Assembly (NCBI RefSeq): GCF_001486505.1
Contig: NZ_LN909061.1
Coordinates: 62,001-126,000 of the forward strand
Direction: 5' to 3'
Source: Paenibacillus rubinfantis
GTDB lineage: Bacteria; Bacillota; Bacilli; Paenibacillales; Paenibacillaceae
Length of the DNA stretch: 64,000 nucleotides
In this document: positions 16,262 to 24,913 of the stretch, in pieces
Numbering within the stretch: position 1 is the stretch's first letter
Layout of the letters: every line of letters begins with the position of its first letter
Notes under the pieces: generated by a model
Told to the model about the DNA's origin: nothing
What the model saw: the letters and a program-made list of their open reading frames with translations, nothing else
The model's database searches: none
Made by a program: the position numbers and the translations under genes

Positions 16262-16382
16262 CGGGCGAGGTGATCAGTTGAAAACATGAATGCGATGCAG
16301 GCGAGGGCAATCGTAGGAACCTTTTACGTACTTGCCCCCCATCCATTGGGGAATACACCATTTTTTAAGGAGATGAAGATCG

Positions 16383-16781
16383 ATGGCGATTACGGATAAC
16401 CGACAAAATCACGTACTCCAGGCTTTGCTTGGGGCGGACAGTAAACCGAAAAGGGACGTTCCGATGAAACGGCTTGGCGTGGATTTTCAAATTCAGGCGT
16501 TGGACGGCAAAACGATACACCGAATCCAGGAGCAGTGCACCCACTTCACCGGAAAAGGGCCTAAGCGGGAAAAGGTGCTGGACGATGAACAGTTCGGTGC
16601 CCTGGTTATCCAGAAGGCATGCCTGATCCCGGATTGGTCGGCCAAGGAGCTGGTTGAGAAATACGGGACCCCAACCGAAGCGATCCTCGGGTTGTTGTTG
16701 GCCGGTGAGATCGCCAAGCTGTCCGCAGAAATTTTGGAAATCAGCGGCTTCGACAGTGATGAAGATGAAATAAAAAACTGA
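16383..16781 (+). CDS. xkdN: Tail assembly chaperone, short product (XkdN type)
   Basis: A 132-residue zero-frame product. Such proteins coat the tape measure during tail assembly (the gpG role in phage lambda). It has an N-terminal beta-rich part (KRLGVDFQIQALDGKTIHRI) and a helical C-terminus (EAILGLLLAGEIAKLSAEIL). AAGGAG precedes the ATG. The frame ends at TGA directly after the heptamer A AAA AAC (16772-16778). A -1 shift there opens a 63-codon extension (see the 16383-16969 entry). The 121-base gap before it contains a possible GGGCAA...TTGCCC hairpin near 16304-16336. Confidence 0.88.
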   Translation: MAITDNRQNHVLQALLGADSKPKRDVPMKRLGVDFQIQALDGKTIHRIQEQCTHFTGKGPKREKVLDDEQFGALVIQKACLIPDWSAKELVEKYGTPTEAILGLLLAGEIAKLSAEILEISGFDSDEDEIKN

Positions 16782-16969
16782 TCAAAGCGGGCGGAGAAGC
16801 CTTCCTGCTGCATCTGATCTTCCAACGCCATCACTTGCCGCCGGATGAGGTGTACAACAAAGACGAGAACGTAAAGAGGTTTATGTACGCCTCGATGATG
16901 CTGCAATTGGAAGAGGAGGAGAAGGCGCGCAAGGAGCAGGAGAGAGCCGCCCGCAGGCTGAAGCCGTAA
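16383..16969 (+). CDS. Tail assembly chaperone, long -1 frameshift product
   Basis: A -1 slip on A AAA AAC (16772-16778, zero frame ATA AAA AAC TGA) leads into an open frame from CTG at 16778 to TAA at 16967-16969. This adds 63 codons, for a fusion of about 195 residues. The extension reads LIKAGGEAFLLHLIFQRHHL, then a DEVYNKDENVKRFMYASMML segment and a Glu/Lys/Arg-rich end. The YNKDE..KRFMYASM pattern is what I would expect of the second chaperone domain (gpT-like) encoded here in many phages. The extension has no start codon with a ribosome site of its own. It ends 25 bases before the tape measure start, exactly where gpGT extensions end. Confidence 0.82.
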
Positions 16970-16994
16970 AGGCTGAACAGGGGAGGCGAGGAGG

Positions 16995-18989
16995 TTGAGC
17001 TCATCGGCAGGCGGGAGTATTCCCGACTTTTCGAAGGCGATGTTAAATGACTTGAATAAGCTCAACAAAATGATGAGCCAGCTGCAAAAAACAACGTCCC
17101 AGCTTGAGCAGGTCAGCGGGTTTGCCCGCATCGGGAAAGAGCTGGAAGCGACGCAGAGCACCGGGGCTAAAGTGGCCAAACAATTCGTTTCATTACAACT
17201 CGCAGCGGGTGCAACCGCTGGGGTTATGCGGAAAAAGCTGGCCGCGATGAAGCCGGCCGTCGACAACTTTATGCTGGATTTGTCTTGGGCAGTTAAGGCC
17301 AAGGCGGAAAGTGTATCCAAAGGGGCGAAGGCGCTGGGCAAGCCAATTGCCGGGGTGTGGCAGAAGGTTCAGGACAAGAGAGCCGCTTCGGCCAAGAAGA
17401 AGGCGGACGATGCTCTGGCTGCGCAGCTCGGGTTCCCGGTTGGACCCAACACTCCGCCGAAGTTAAAAGGAATCAAACGGCTGCAAAATATCGCAGGCAA
17501 CACCGCGATTCAGAACCTGCCGGAAGACCGGAAGAAGATGCTCTCATCCGCGGCTAGCACGGCAGGCAGCCTACTCGGTCAACTGCAGGATCGGTCGCTT
17601 GCGGCTGCCAAGGAATTCAGCACGGCAGTGGGGACCCTGCGTGCCGCTTCAATGGCCGGCCCTGGCCAAATGAAAGGGATGGTCGCGTCTCTGCGAGAGC
17701 TTGGCGGACAGGTGCCGCAAAACCTAAATGAGATCGCTGGTGTGATGGGGACATTGAGCGGCAAAGCCAAGCTTACGGGAACGACGTTAACCGAAATGTC
17801 CAAAACGGTGTTGGATGCTTCGCGATTAAGTGGAGCGAACAGTGCCGAAGCGGCCAACGCAGCGGCTTCGGTCATGAGTGTTTGGGGCAAGAAGGCCGGC
17901 GAAGGAACTTTGATGATGGACCAATTTTTCGCTGCAAGCCGTGTTAGTGGGGCAGGTATGGGGGATTTACTCAAAAATATGGGCTCGCTTGGCATCCCCT
18001 TGCAGCAAATGGGGCTTAGTTTTGAGCAGTCGATGGCCTTGATGGCCAAATGGCAATCTTCCGGATTAACCCCAATCCAGGATGCGCTCCGAAAGGACAT
18101 AAAAGGGGAAGGCCTTGCCGCTATTACCGCTAAGATTAAAGCGGCGGCGACCGAGTCGGAGGCCGCAGCTGTGGCTGCTCAGTACTTTGGTCACAGCGTC
18201 AGCGGCGATCTGGTATCCGCCCTGAAGAACGGGCAGGTTGAATTTGGCGGCGTAGTTGCGGCGATGAATACGGCAGGAAACGCGATTCGAAACCAGGCGG
18301 GCGAGGTCCAAAGCTTCGGTGACAAGTGGAGTATGCTGCAGAATCGGATCACCGTGGCGTTAGCCCCGTTAGGGGAAGCCTTGCTGCCCCTTGGTGAAGC
18401 CCTAGCCTCCGTCGTTGAAGTCTTAACCCGGGACGGGGATATCGTACTGGCTACGATCGGCTCCATAGCCGCTTTGCTGCTTGGCGTTTTTGCGCCGGCC
18501 TTATGGGCTTCTGCGGTAGCGGGATGGGCGGCTGTTGCACCATTCCTTCCGATTATTGCCGCCGTCCTGCTGGTAGGGGTGGCCGTTGCTGGGTTGGCAT
18601 ACGCCTTCAAGTACCACATGGATTGGATCGTGGAGCAGGTTAACAAAGTGAAGGATAAAATCAGCTCCTTCCTCAGCGTGTTCGATATTTTCAGCGGTGA
18701 CGAGAATGAGGGGGCCGGTGGTAATGCAGCAACATCAAACGGAGGTCCTCCGACGAGCCGCTATCATGGCATGTCTTATGTGCCCTATGACGGAATGATG
18801 GCCCGGCTACACAAGGGAGAGCGCATTATGACGGCTGCCGAGAACCGGGAATTCTCAAACGGGGCAGGCGGGGGAGCCGCCATATCGATTACAGGCAATA
18901 CGTTTCACGTCCGCCAGGAATCCGATATCGACGCGATCGCTAGAGCGCTGGCCCGCGAGATCAAAGCGGCGGGAGGGTTGATGGCGTAA
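16995..18989 (+). CDS. Tape measure protein
   Basis: 664 residues, setting tail length; at roughly 1.5 angstrom per residue a tail near 100 nm would be expected. The TTG start at 16995 has GGGAGG 8 bases upstream. The N-terminus is a helical coiled region (LNDLNKLNKMMSQLQKTTSQ). The middle (about 200-480) is the TP901/PhageMin-type domain (MSKTVLDASRLSGANSAEAA, GMGDLLKNMGSLGIPLQQMG), and a hydrophobic stretch lies at about 485-540. The C-terminus ends in the conserved YHGMSYVPYDGMMARLHKGE element common to tape measures. It is at the short end of the size range for PBSX-like tails. Confidence 0.92.
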   Translation: MSSSAGGSIPDFSKAMLNDLNKLNKMMSQLQKTTSQLEQVSGFARIGKELEATQSTGAKVAKQFVSLQLAAGATAGVMRKKLAAMKPAVDNFMLDLSWAVKAKAESVSKGAKALGKPIAGVWQKVQDKRAASAKKKADDALAAQLGFPVGPNTPPKLKGIKRLQNIAGNTAIQNLPEDRKKMLSSAASTAGSLLGQLQDRSLAAAKEFSTAVGTLRAASMAGPGQMKGMVASLRELGGQVPQNLNEIAGVMGTLSGKAKLTGTTLTEMSKTVLDASRLSGANSAEAANAAASVMSVWGKKAGEGTLMMDQFFAASRVSGAGMGDLLKNMGSLGIPLQQMGLSFEQSMALMAKWQSSGLTPIQDALRKDIKGEGLAAITAKIKAAATESEAAAVAAQYFGHSVSGDLVSALKNGQVEFGGVVAAMNTAGNAIRNQAGEVQSFGDKWSMLQNRITVALAPLGEALLPLGEALASVVEVLTRDGDIVLATIGSIAALLLGVFAPALWASAVAGWAAVAPFLPIIAAVLLVGVAVAGLAYAFKYHMDWIVEQVNKVKDKISSFLSVFDIFSGDENEGAGGNAATSNGGPPTSRYHGMSYVPYDGMMARLHKGERIMTAAENREFSNGAGGGAAISITGNTFHVRQESDIDAIARALAREIKAAGGLMA

Positions 18990-19649
18990 ATGGCATCACT
19001 TGAATTTTGGTTAAAGACCATCGATGAGAAGGAATGGTTGTGGTTACCGGTGAATCCGGAACAGGTATCGGTAAAAAGCTCGCATGGTTATGAGGACATC
19101 CAGGTTACGCAGTTAGGAGAATACACGGTCATCGGAGAGGCGGCGTTAAAGGAGTACTCGTTTGCTTCTTTTTTTCCGCGTGACTATCATCCCGGATATT
19201 GCGAATATGAGAATCTGCCGGATCCCTGGGCAACCGTGGAGAAGATCGAGTCTTGGATGCGAAGCCGACGTCCCATTCGACTCGACATTACAGGCACGAA
19301 GCTCAAAGGGCTGGTGACTCTCCGTTCTTTCCAATACAGCGAACGCGCGGGGAACCCGGGTGACGTTTTTTTCGAGCTGGAGTTGAAGGAGTATAAGGAA
19401 ATGCAGTTCCGTCAAGTGGAGACGACCGGGTCAGGGAAAGCGATGGTGATTACGGGAGAATATCGCCCTGACACGAAGACACCTCCGGCCGCCTACATCG
19501 TCATCCCCGGGGATACGTTGTGGAAAATCGCACAGCGAACGCTCGGCAACGGCGACCGGTGGAGGGAAGTATACACGGCGAATCAAGCGGTAATCGGCAA
19601 GGATCCGAATCGGATCATCCCCGGTCAGAAGCTGGTGATTCCTTCATGA
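18990..19649 (+). CDS. xkdP: Tail protein with C-terminal LysM domain (XkdP type)
   Basis: 219 residues. Residues 1-150 form the conserved XkdP core (LPVNPEQVSVKSSHGYEDIQ, FFPRDYHPGYCEYENLPDP). Residues about 168-218 are a LysM peptidoglycan-binding domain (YIVIPGDTLWKIAQRTLGNG ... IIPGQKLVIPS). In contractile tails this protein bridges the tube end and the hub and may touch the cell wall. The ATG abuts the tape measure stop, and its own stop overlaps the next start (ATGA), indicating tight coupling. Confidence 0.92.
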   Translation: MASLEFWLKTIDEKEWLWLPVNPEQVSVKSSHGYEDIQVTQLGEYTVIGEAALKEYSFASFFPRDYHPGYCEYENLPDPWATVEKIESWMRSRRPIRLDITGTKLKGLVTLRSFQYSERAGNPGDVFFELELKEYKEMQFRQVETTGSGKAMVITGEYRPDTKTPPAAYIVIPGDTLWKIAQRTLGNGDRWREVYTANQAVIGKDPNRIIPGQKLVIPS

Positions 19650-20659
19650 GCTGGAGCGTGACCTATAAGGATGAGGAGAAAGACGTTTTTTTGGATCCGA
19701 TCGTCAAGTCCGTCAACTGGTCCGGCGATATCAAACAAGCCGCACGCAAGCTGGTCGTTGAGTTGTCCAACACCGGCGATCTTCGCGAATTGTTGATGAA
19801 CCTCCAGAAAGGCGGAGAACTGCGACTTCTCCTGGACGATCAAGAGCTGTTTCGAGGCGTCCTATTTGCGGATGAGATCGACTCCAAGGGCCAGATGTCT
19901 TTAACGGCTTACGATGAAAACATTTACCTGACCAAGAGCAAGGATACAAAAATCTTTCGCGGGCAAACGGCCTCTGCGGTGGTGAAACGCTTATGTAACG
20001 AGTTCTCCATCCCGATAGGGGAAATTCAGGATACGGGTTATGTCATCCCGAAGCTGGTCTTGCGCGACAAGACCTTGTTCGAAATGATGGTCATGGCCTT
20101 GACTGAAAGTGAAAAGCAAACCGGCCAGCGGTTCTGGATCACCTCGAGGGAAGGTAAGCTGCAGCTGTTGGCACGCAAAGAGCAAAAGGGGAAGTGGGTG
20201 CTGGAGAACGGCGTTAACCTGCTTGGAGCCAGCTACTCACAATCCATCGAAGAAACGCGTACCCAAATCAAGGTTATCGGCGAGGACGGGAAAAAGAAGG
20301 AGCTGTCAGCCAGCGCCAAGGATTCGGAATTGATTCGGAAATTTGGCGTGATGCAGCATTTGGAGAAGCCGGATCAGGCGATGACCTCCTCCCAGATGGA
20401 GCAACGTGCGAAGCAGCTGCTTCAAGATTTGGCGACCATCGAGGATCAAGCGCGTATCGATTGCTTGGGGATCGCCGACGTGATTTCCGGTTCGTGCGTG
20501 TACGTTAAGGAATCGGTGACGGGCATTCTTGGCGGTTATTACGTGTCGGCCGACGAACATCGGTTTGAGCTCGGCCGCCATACCATGTCGTTAACCTTGT
20601 CGGCGACGGACGACATTCCCAAACTGGAATACAAGGAAGAGAAGAAGGGGGCCGGATAA
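19646..20659 (+). CDS. xkdQ: Tail hub protein (XkdQ type)
   Basis: 337 residues from the ATG at 19646, which overlaps the XkdP stop; a longer open frame upstream is ignored for that reason. The protein fits the gpD/gp27-like hub family: WSVTYKDEEKDVFLDPIVKS at the start, EIDSKGQMSLTAYDENIYLT near residue 80, the LysM-like FRGQTASAVVKRLCNEFSIP near 105, and a C-terminal beta region. It forms the central hub to which tube, spike and wedge proteins attach. Its stop overlaps the next gene start (TAATG). Confidence 0.9.
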   Translation: MSWSVTYKDEEKDVFLDPIVKSVNWSGDIKQAARKLVVELSNTGDLRELLMNLQKGGELRLLLDDQELFRGVLFADEIDSKGQMSLTAYDENIYLTKSKDTKIFRGQTASAVVKRLCNEFSIPIGEIQDTGYVIPKLVLRDKTLFEMMVMALTESEKQTGQRFWITSREGKLQLLARKEQKGKWVLENGVNLLGASYSQSIEETRTQIKVIGEDGKKKELSASAKDSELIRKFGVMQHLEKPDQAMTSSQMEQRAKQLLQDLATIEDQARIDCLGIADVISGSCVYVKESVTGILGGYYVSADEHRFELGRHTMSLTLSATDDIPKLEYKEEKKGAG

Positions 20660-21111
20660 TGGAACGCATCGAAGGCTCGGGAGCGAGCCAGCTTGTGCAA
20701 TTAATCCGAGCCATCGGCTACAACTCGGACATCACCTTGGAGTTGGCGACAGTGACAGCGCCGCCGCCTGAGTTGAAGATTAAAGTGGATCATATGAATG
20801 TGGAGCTGGAGAAGGACGATCTGATCGTGGCTCAGTCGTTAACGAAATATACGCGGAAAGTAAATTTAAAGAGCGAGGGAAAGACGGAAGTGTCTTCCAC
20901 ATCCCTCTCGTGGGTAGCTATTTTGACAACCCCAAGCGGGAGTGGTGAGATCACAGAATTCACTTCCTTCGGCATGTCCTCCGCAAATTTGACGGTACAG
21001 GAAGCCGAACTTGAATTCACAGATGAACTGAAGAAAGATGATCGCGTGATCGTAGCCGGCATTCATCAGGGGCAAACCTATCTTATTTTGGATCGGGCGG
21101 TGATGTACTGA
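20659..21111 (+). CDS. xkdR: Baseplate-associated protein, DUF2577 (XkdR type)
   Basis: 150 residues. DUF2577 proteins occur between the hub and gp25-like genes in PBSX-type tails. Here the N-terminus GASQLVQLIRAIGYNSDITL and the middle IKVDHMNVELEKDDLIVAQS are characteristic, and the C-terminus ends KKDDRVIVAGIHQGQTYLIL, an OB-fold-like end seen in the family. It probably forms the spike or hub lid. It is coupled on both sides by overlapping stop/start codons (TAATG, TGATG). Confidence 0.88.
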   Translation: MERIEGSGASQLVQLIRAIGYNSDITLELATVTAPPPELKIKVDHMNVELEKDDLIVAQSLTKYTRKVNLKSEGKTEVSSTSLSWVAILTTPSGSGEITEFTSFGMSSANLTVQEAELEFTDELKKDDRVIVAGIHQGQTYLILDRAVMY

Positions 21112-21524
21112 TGGCGTTGTCTCCGCTGCAAAGAAGAGAGGAGCGTTATGCAGAAGCCAAACCGGCAACGCTCCCATCCCGGACTTATGCACTCGATTTC
21201 GAAACGGGCCTGGTAGTCGAGCGGATCATAGACGGAACGGAAGCCGTACGTCAATTTATCCGCAAGGCGATCCAAACGGCGCGGTACCGGTATCTGATCT
21301 ATAACAGTCAATACGGCTGTGAAATCGAAAGCTTGCTGGGCCAAGATATTTCCCAGCAGTTGCTCAAAAGTGAAATCACGAGGGTTATTACCGAAGCGCT
21401 TCGAGAAGATGATCGGGTTACTGCGGTCGACCAATTTCTCATCGTACGGGAGAACGATAAGCTGTTCGTGACCTTTACGGTTCATACCACAGAAGGGACA
21501 GTACAGCAGGAGGTGCGGATATAA
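21111..21524 (+). CDS. xkdS: Baseplate wedge protein, gp25/DUF2634 family (XkdS type)
   Basis: 137 residues, related to the phage T4 gp25 wedge protein that nucleates the sheath. Signature segments are DFETGLVVERIIDGTEAVRQ, FIRKAIQTARYRYLIYNSQY (the helix ending in YNSxYG that all members share) and ITRVITEALREDDRVTAV. The start overlaps the DUF2577 stop (TGATG), and the next gene starts two bases after its stop. Confidence 0.92.
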   Translation: MALSPLQRREERYAEAKPATLPSRTYALDFETGLVVERIIDGTEAVRQFIRKAIQTARYRYLIYNSQYGCEIESLLGQDISQQLLKSEITRVITEALREDDRVTAVDQFLIVRENDKLFVTFTVHTTEGTVQQEVRI

Positions 21525-21526
21525 AC

Positions 21527-22588
21527 GTGTTTGAACATCAGACCAAAGAAGCGATTTTGCAGCGGATGCGGGACGCCTCGCCGAAGGAGATCGATACCCG
21601 GCAGGGCTCTATCACTTTCGATTTGCTGTCCCCTGCTGCGATCGAATTGGCGCATGCCTACATTGAGTTGGACCATGTGCTGAAGTTTGGCTTTGCCGGC
21701 CCAGAACAGCCTTCCGAGTACCTAGACCTCCGCGCCGGAGAACTTGGCTTGACCCGGCGTCCAAGCGTGAAGGCAGAAGGGAGGCTGGTGTTTAGGGGGG
21801 ATGATGACACAGTCACCCGGGAGGAAACCGCCGTATCGACGGATGAAGAAGAGGCGGTTACTTTTTTCACGACGGGACCAGGGATCATCAAGCAGAAGAA
21901 AGCGACGGTAAAAGCCGTGGCGGCTGCCGGAGGGAAACGGGGGAATGTCGATAAAGGCCGAATTAAGCTGGTGCTGGGAAATCTATCCGGGATCGTATCG
22001 GTAACCAACCCCGAGGAATTTGTGAACGGCGCAGAGACCGAATCCGATGAATCGCTGTTGGTTCGTTATTACGACCGGGTGCGCCGGCCTGCGACCAGCG
22101 GTAATGCCTGGCATTACCGCCAATGGGCGCTCGAAGTGCGAGGGGTTGGCGACGTGAAGGTATTCCCCGTTTGGAACGGCGGCGGAACCGTTAAGTTATC
22201 CGTGCTGTCGGAAGATAAAATCGCCCCGGTTCCTTCCATCGTGGAGGCCGTCAGACAGGCTGTAGAGGAACGGCGGCCGGTAGGAGCTTCCGTCACCGTA
22301 ACGCCTGCCCAGGAGTTGAAGATCAATGTTACGGCGAATGTGACGCTGGCTTCAGGAGCGGTATTGGCGAACGTCAAGGCGTTGTTCAGTGAGAAGTTAA
22401 AAGCATTCCTGGCCGACTTGGCCTTCCAAAGCCCGGTCGTCCCGTATAATCGGATATTCGGCTTGCTTCTCGATATCGAAGCTGTGACGGATTTCAAGAA
22501 CCTGACCCTTAACGGGGTAGCCAATCAGAACCTGAATATCGGCGAAGAGCAGGTTGCTGTGGCGGGGACGGTGAATTTCGTTGTCTAG
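21527..22588 (+). CDS. xkdT: Baseplate J family protein (XkdT type)
   Basis: 353 residues with a GTG start two bases after the XkdS stop and AGGAGG about 11 bases upstream. It contains the Baseplate_J signature: DTRQGSITFDLLSPAAIELA at residues 24-43, LDLRAGELGLTRRPSVKAEG, and ATSGNAWHYRQWALEVRGVG at about residue 190, then two alpha/beta repeats. This is the wedge arm homologous to T4 gp6 and P2 gpJ; it links hub to fibres. The stop overlaps the XkdU start by eight bases. Confidence 0.93.
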   Translation: MFEHQTKEAILQRMRDASPKEIDTRQGSITFDLLSPAAIELAHAYIELDHVLKFGFAGPEQPSEYLDLRAGELGLTRRPSVKAEGRLVFRGDDDTVTREETAVSTDEEEAVTFFTTGPGIIKQKKATVKAVAAAGGKRGNVDKGRIKLVLGNLSGIVSVTNPEEFVNGAETESDESLLVRYYDRVRRPATSGNAWHYRQWALEVRGVGDVKVFPVWNGGGTVKLSVLSEDKIAPVPSIVEAVRQAVEERRPVGASVTVTPAQELKINVTANVTLASGAVLANVKALFSEKLKAFLADLAFQSPVVPYNRIFGLLLDIEAVTDFKNLTLNGVANQNLNIGEEQVAVAGTVNFVV

Positions 22589-23201
22589 TCCAAGCAAAGT
22601 CGTCATGGCTCGAAATATCCAGAATGATATGATGGATTATTTACCTGATTACTATATGCCGAAGGAAGCCAGCGGAAAGCTGGGCATCGTCGGGAATTTG
22701 ATGACGCGCGAAGCCCGGGAGTTGATGGATCTGAACGCCGAGATTCGGGAGGTGTTGGATCAGTTTTTTATCGATCGGGCGACTTGGGGGTTATCCGCTT
22801 GGGAAGGCATTTGCGGCATTCCAAGTGACGAAGATAAACCTCTGGAGCAGCGACGTTCGGTGATTAAGTCGAAGATTCGGGGAGCCGGGACCGTAACGCT
22901 GGCCGTGATCAAAGAGGTGGCGGATTCGTTTGAGAACGGAGAAATCCAGGTACAGGAAAATTTCAACCATTACGAAGTGGTGATTACGTTTATCGGCAAG
23001 CGTGGGGTTCCGCCGAATTTGCCGGATATGCAAAACGCGCTTCGTGAAATCGTCCCCGCCCATCTTCAATTGGTCTTCCAATTTACCTATTTACGATGGG
23101 AAGAGCTGGATTCTGCCGGTTTATCCTGGGAGGAACTCGATGCGCTTGATATGTCCTGGGATGAGTTGGAAATCTGGAAGCCTGGAGCTACACGAACATG
23201 A
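22581..23201 (+). CDS. xkdU: Tail protein I / DUF2313 family (XkdU type)
   Basis: About 206 residues if read from the TTG at 22581 inside the XkdT gene; an ATG at 22605 is an alternative. The core is DYLPDYYMPKEASGKLGIVG then LNAEIREVLDQFFIDRATWG and a wedge-binding helix, as in YmfQ/XkdU proteins that connect baseplate and fibre. The last 35 residues contain three near-repeats of W(E/D)ELD (LRWEELDSAG, LSWEELDALD, MSWDELEIWK), which is not part of the core family and may be the fibre-docking tail. Confidence 0.88.
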   Translation: MSSPSKVVMARNIQNDMMDYLPDYYMPKEASGKLGIVGNLMTREARELMDLNAEIREVLDQFFIDRATWGLSAWEGICGIPSDEDKPLEQRRSVIKSKIRGAGTVTLAVIKEVADSFENGEIQVQENFNHYEVVITFIGKRGVPPNLPDMQNALREIVPAHLQLVFQFTYLRWEELDSAGLSWEELDALDMSWDELEIWKPGATRT

Positions 23202-23225
23202 GGTTACGATGAAAGGGGAGTATTT

Positions 23226-24269
23226 ATGCCAAAACTGCCTAGCGGTTTAACTACATTTGAGCCTTCTGATACCGTCAGGAGGACGGCTCAGAACGAGAAT
23301 ATCGAAGCGATTGATGCCTTATTTCGCGCGACCGGTGGCCATCGGCATACCGGTAAAGCCGGGGATGCGCCGCAAATCGGTACCGAAGGGATTGCTGTCG
23401 GGGCGATTACGTCGGACCGGATCGCTTTATCCGCCGTAACCGGGGATCGGGTTGCGCGTGCGACGCTTTGCCGCAGGCATTTGAAGTCCGGTCGGCTCAG
23501 CGGGAACGTCGCCAAATACAAGCCGTTTTCCGTTACGGGTGGAGTAGTCGTTGGGGTTCCCAATGCACCTTATCGACAATACGGCGACAATTATTGGATG
23601 GTCGACCGGAGATCCGTTTCTTTTCCTCAATCTATGACCGTGAATCTTACGACCGGGTATCCCGAGATCGAAGGAATCAGCTTCGAAAACAACTGGGTTG
23701 CCCCGCCGCGAAACTTCTTCGTTGAAATCGGCAATGACATTACAAATTGGACTAGAATATACACGTATTCCCATAGCGGCACGGATGAGCCTCCCCGATA
23801 CCATCCGTTCGATCAGTTATTTACGGGATCGTATATACGGCTGACGCTGACGGATCCCGGGGCTCAGACGGATATCGTCCACGTCTCGGGGTTCGGTGTC
23901 TATAGTCGAGAAGTTCATGAGAGTCCTGACTTTCGAATCTATAAAGGATCGCTGCAATATTCTGAGGGATGGGGGTGGAAAGACGTGGGGATCAAAAATG
24001 TTCAGCGAGGTTCGGCGAGCATTTCCTATTTTTATCCGAATGGAACGGGGTCCACAGTGAGAGAGGTGACGATCTCCGCGGTAAATCCGCAAAAGACATT
24101 CGTCAACATCACCACCTCCGGGTTATCTCATTGGTTTCAATCTTCCCCTTTGATGGACGGTTCGGTTTGCGCGAGGCTGATCGACGGGAATAAATTGCGT
24201 TTTAACTTTTATGAGGGATTTTACGAGGCCTACGCGGAGATTTCCTGGGAGGTGATTGAGTTTGCCTAA
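23226..24269 (+). CDS. Tail fibre / receptor-binding protein
   Basis: 347 residues. The N-terminus (MPKLPSGLTTFEPSDTVRRT) is the short attachment segment seen in PBSX-type fibres. It is followed by a His/Gly stretch (GGHRHTGKAGDAPQIGTEGI) and an AVGAITSDRIALSAVTGDRV repeat typical of trimeric phage fibres. From about residue 110 the sequence is beta-rich with many aromatic residues (VDRRSVSFPQS, HPFDQLFTGSYIRL), consistent with a carbohydrate- or wall-binding tip. I cannot name the tip fold. A GAAAGGGGAG site precedes the ATG. Its own end overlaps the next gene by eight bases if that gene starts at 24262. Confidence 0.82.
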   Translation: MPKLPSGLTTFEPSDTVRRTAQNENIEAIDALFRATGGHRHTGKAGDAPQIGTEGIAVGAITSDRIALSAVTGDRVARATLCRRHLKSGRLSGNVAKYKPFSVTGGVVVGVPNAPYRQYGDNYWMVDRRSVSFPQSMTVNLTTGYPEIEGISFENNWVAPPRNFFVEIGNDITNWTRIYTYSHSGTDEPPRYHPFDQLFTGSYIRLTLTDPGAQTDIVHVSGFGVYSREVHESPDFRIYKGSLQYSEGWGWKDVGIKNVQRGSASISYFYPNGTGSTVREVTISAVNPQKTFVNITTSGLSHWFQSSPLMDGSVCARLIDGNKLRFNFYEGFYEAYAEISWEVIEFA

Positions 24270-24702
24270 TTATTATGCGCAGATTGACGAAGAGGGTCGG
24301 GTGTTCGCGGTGAGCGAATTAGCCGGAGAAATCGAATCCCCGGACCTCATCCCGATTAGCCAGGAGCAATATCAGGGGGGGAACTTACTGTTCACACGAT
24401 ACGCAGAAGGCCGATTTACGGGGAATTTCGTCCGTATGGAGGCGGATAAGACCCAAATTCAGGCGGACGGTGAAGATACGGTGACGGTAAAAATCACTGT
24501 AATCGATTGTCAGGGACAGGTGCAAAAGGAGTTTAACGAGGAAGTGGCCGTTGAATTAAACGGAATACGGCAAACGGTGAAGACGGCGAAAGGCGTTGCG
24601 GAAGTGACGATCAGCAGCGAGGAGCCAGGGGTTTATGCCTTGAAAACAGCGGGTCTCGACCGCAATGGTGATTTAAAGGTGGTGGTCGTAGATGGCAACT
24701 AA
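24262..24702 (+). CDS. Fibre-associated protein with invasin-like Ig domain
   Basis: About 146 residues. TTG at 24262 is preferred because GGGAGG lies 9 bases upstream; TTG at 24256 is closer to that site. Residues 1-55 (YYAQIDEEGRVFAVSELAGE) resemble XkdW-type proteins next to fibres. From about residue 58, ADKTQIQADGEDTVTVKITV begins an immunoglobulin-like (Big_1, invasin) fold that ends GVYALKTAGLDRNGDLKVVV. Such domains act as spacers or adhesins on fibres. The stop overlaps the next gene by 11 bases. Confidence 0.72.
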   Translation: MPNYYAQIDEEGRVFAVSELAGEIESPDLIPISQEQYQGGNLLFTRYAEGRFTGNFVRMEADKTQIQADGEDTVTVKITVIDCQGQVQKEFNEEVAVELNGIRQTVKTAKGVAEVTISSEEPGVYALKTAGLDRNGDLKVVVVDGN

Positions 24703-24907
24703 GAAGCCGGCTGCCAAGCCGCATTTCCATATTCCGGCCGATCCGCTTCGCGTAAAGGTGGAGGAGCTCCAACATCAATTCGCTTCTCGCAAGCAGCAAA
24801 ACCTCAAATCAACGGAAGTCACCCTGGACACCCTGTACGAAATGTTAAACGATGTCCTGGAGCAGCAGGCGTTGCTGCTGACGGCAATCCAGCGGTCCCA
24901 AAAGTAA
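24692..24907 (+). CDS. Small last protein of the tail operon, function unknown
   Basis: 71 residues: a Lys/Ala/Pro-rich start (ATKKPAAKPHFHIPADPLRV), then one long amphipathic helix (LYEMLNDVLEQQALLLTAIQ) that could form a coiled coil. I do not recognise the family. It overlaps the preceding gene and is followed by a hairpin, so it is the last gene of the operon. In PBSX this position holds xkdX and then the haemolysin/holin/lysin genes; none of those is seen here. Confidence 0.65.
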   Translation: MATKKPAAKPHFHIPADPLRVKVEELQHQFASRKQQNLKSTEVTLDTLYEMLNDVLEQQALLLTAIQRSQK

Positions 24908-24913
24908 TCATTA

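Noticed and set aside
14260..24907. Type VI secretion or eCIS-type injection system
   Set aside because: There is no AAA+ ATPase, no membrane complex and no toxin gene; the gene order is that of a PBSX-type phage tail.
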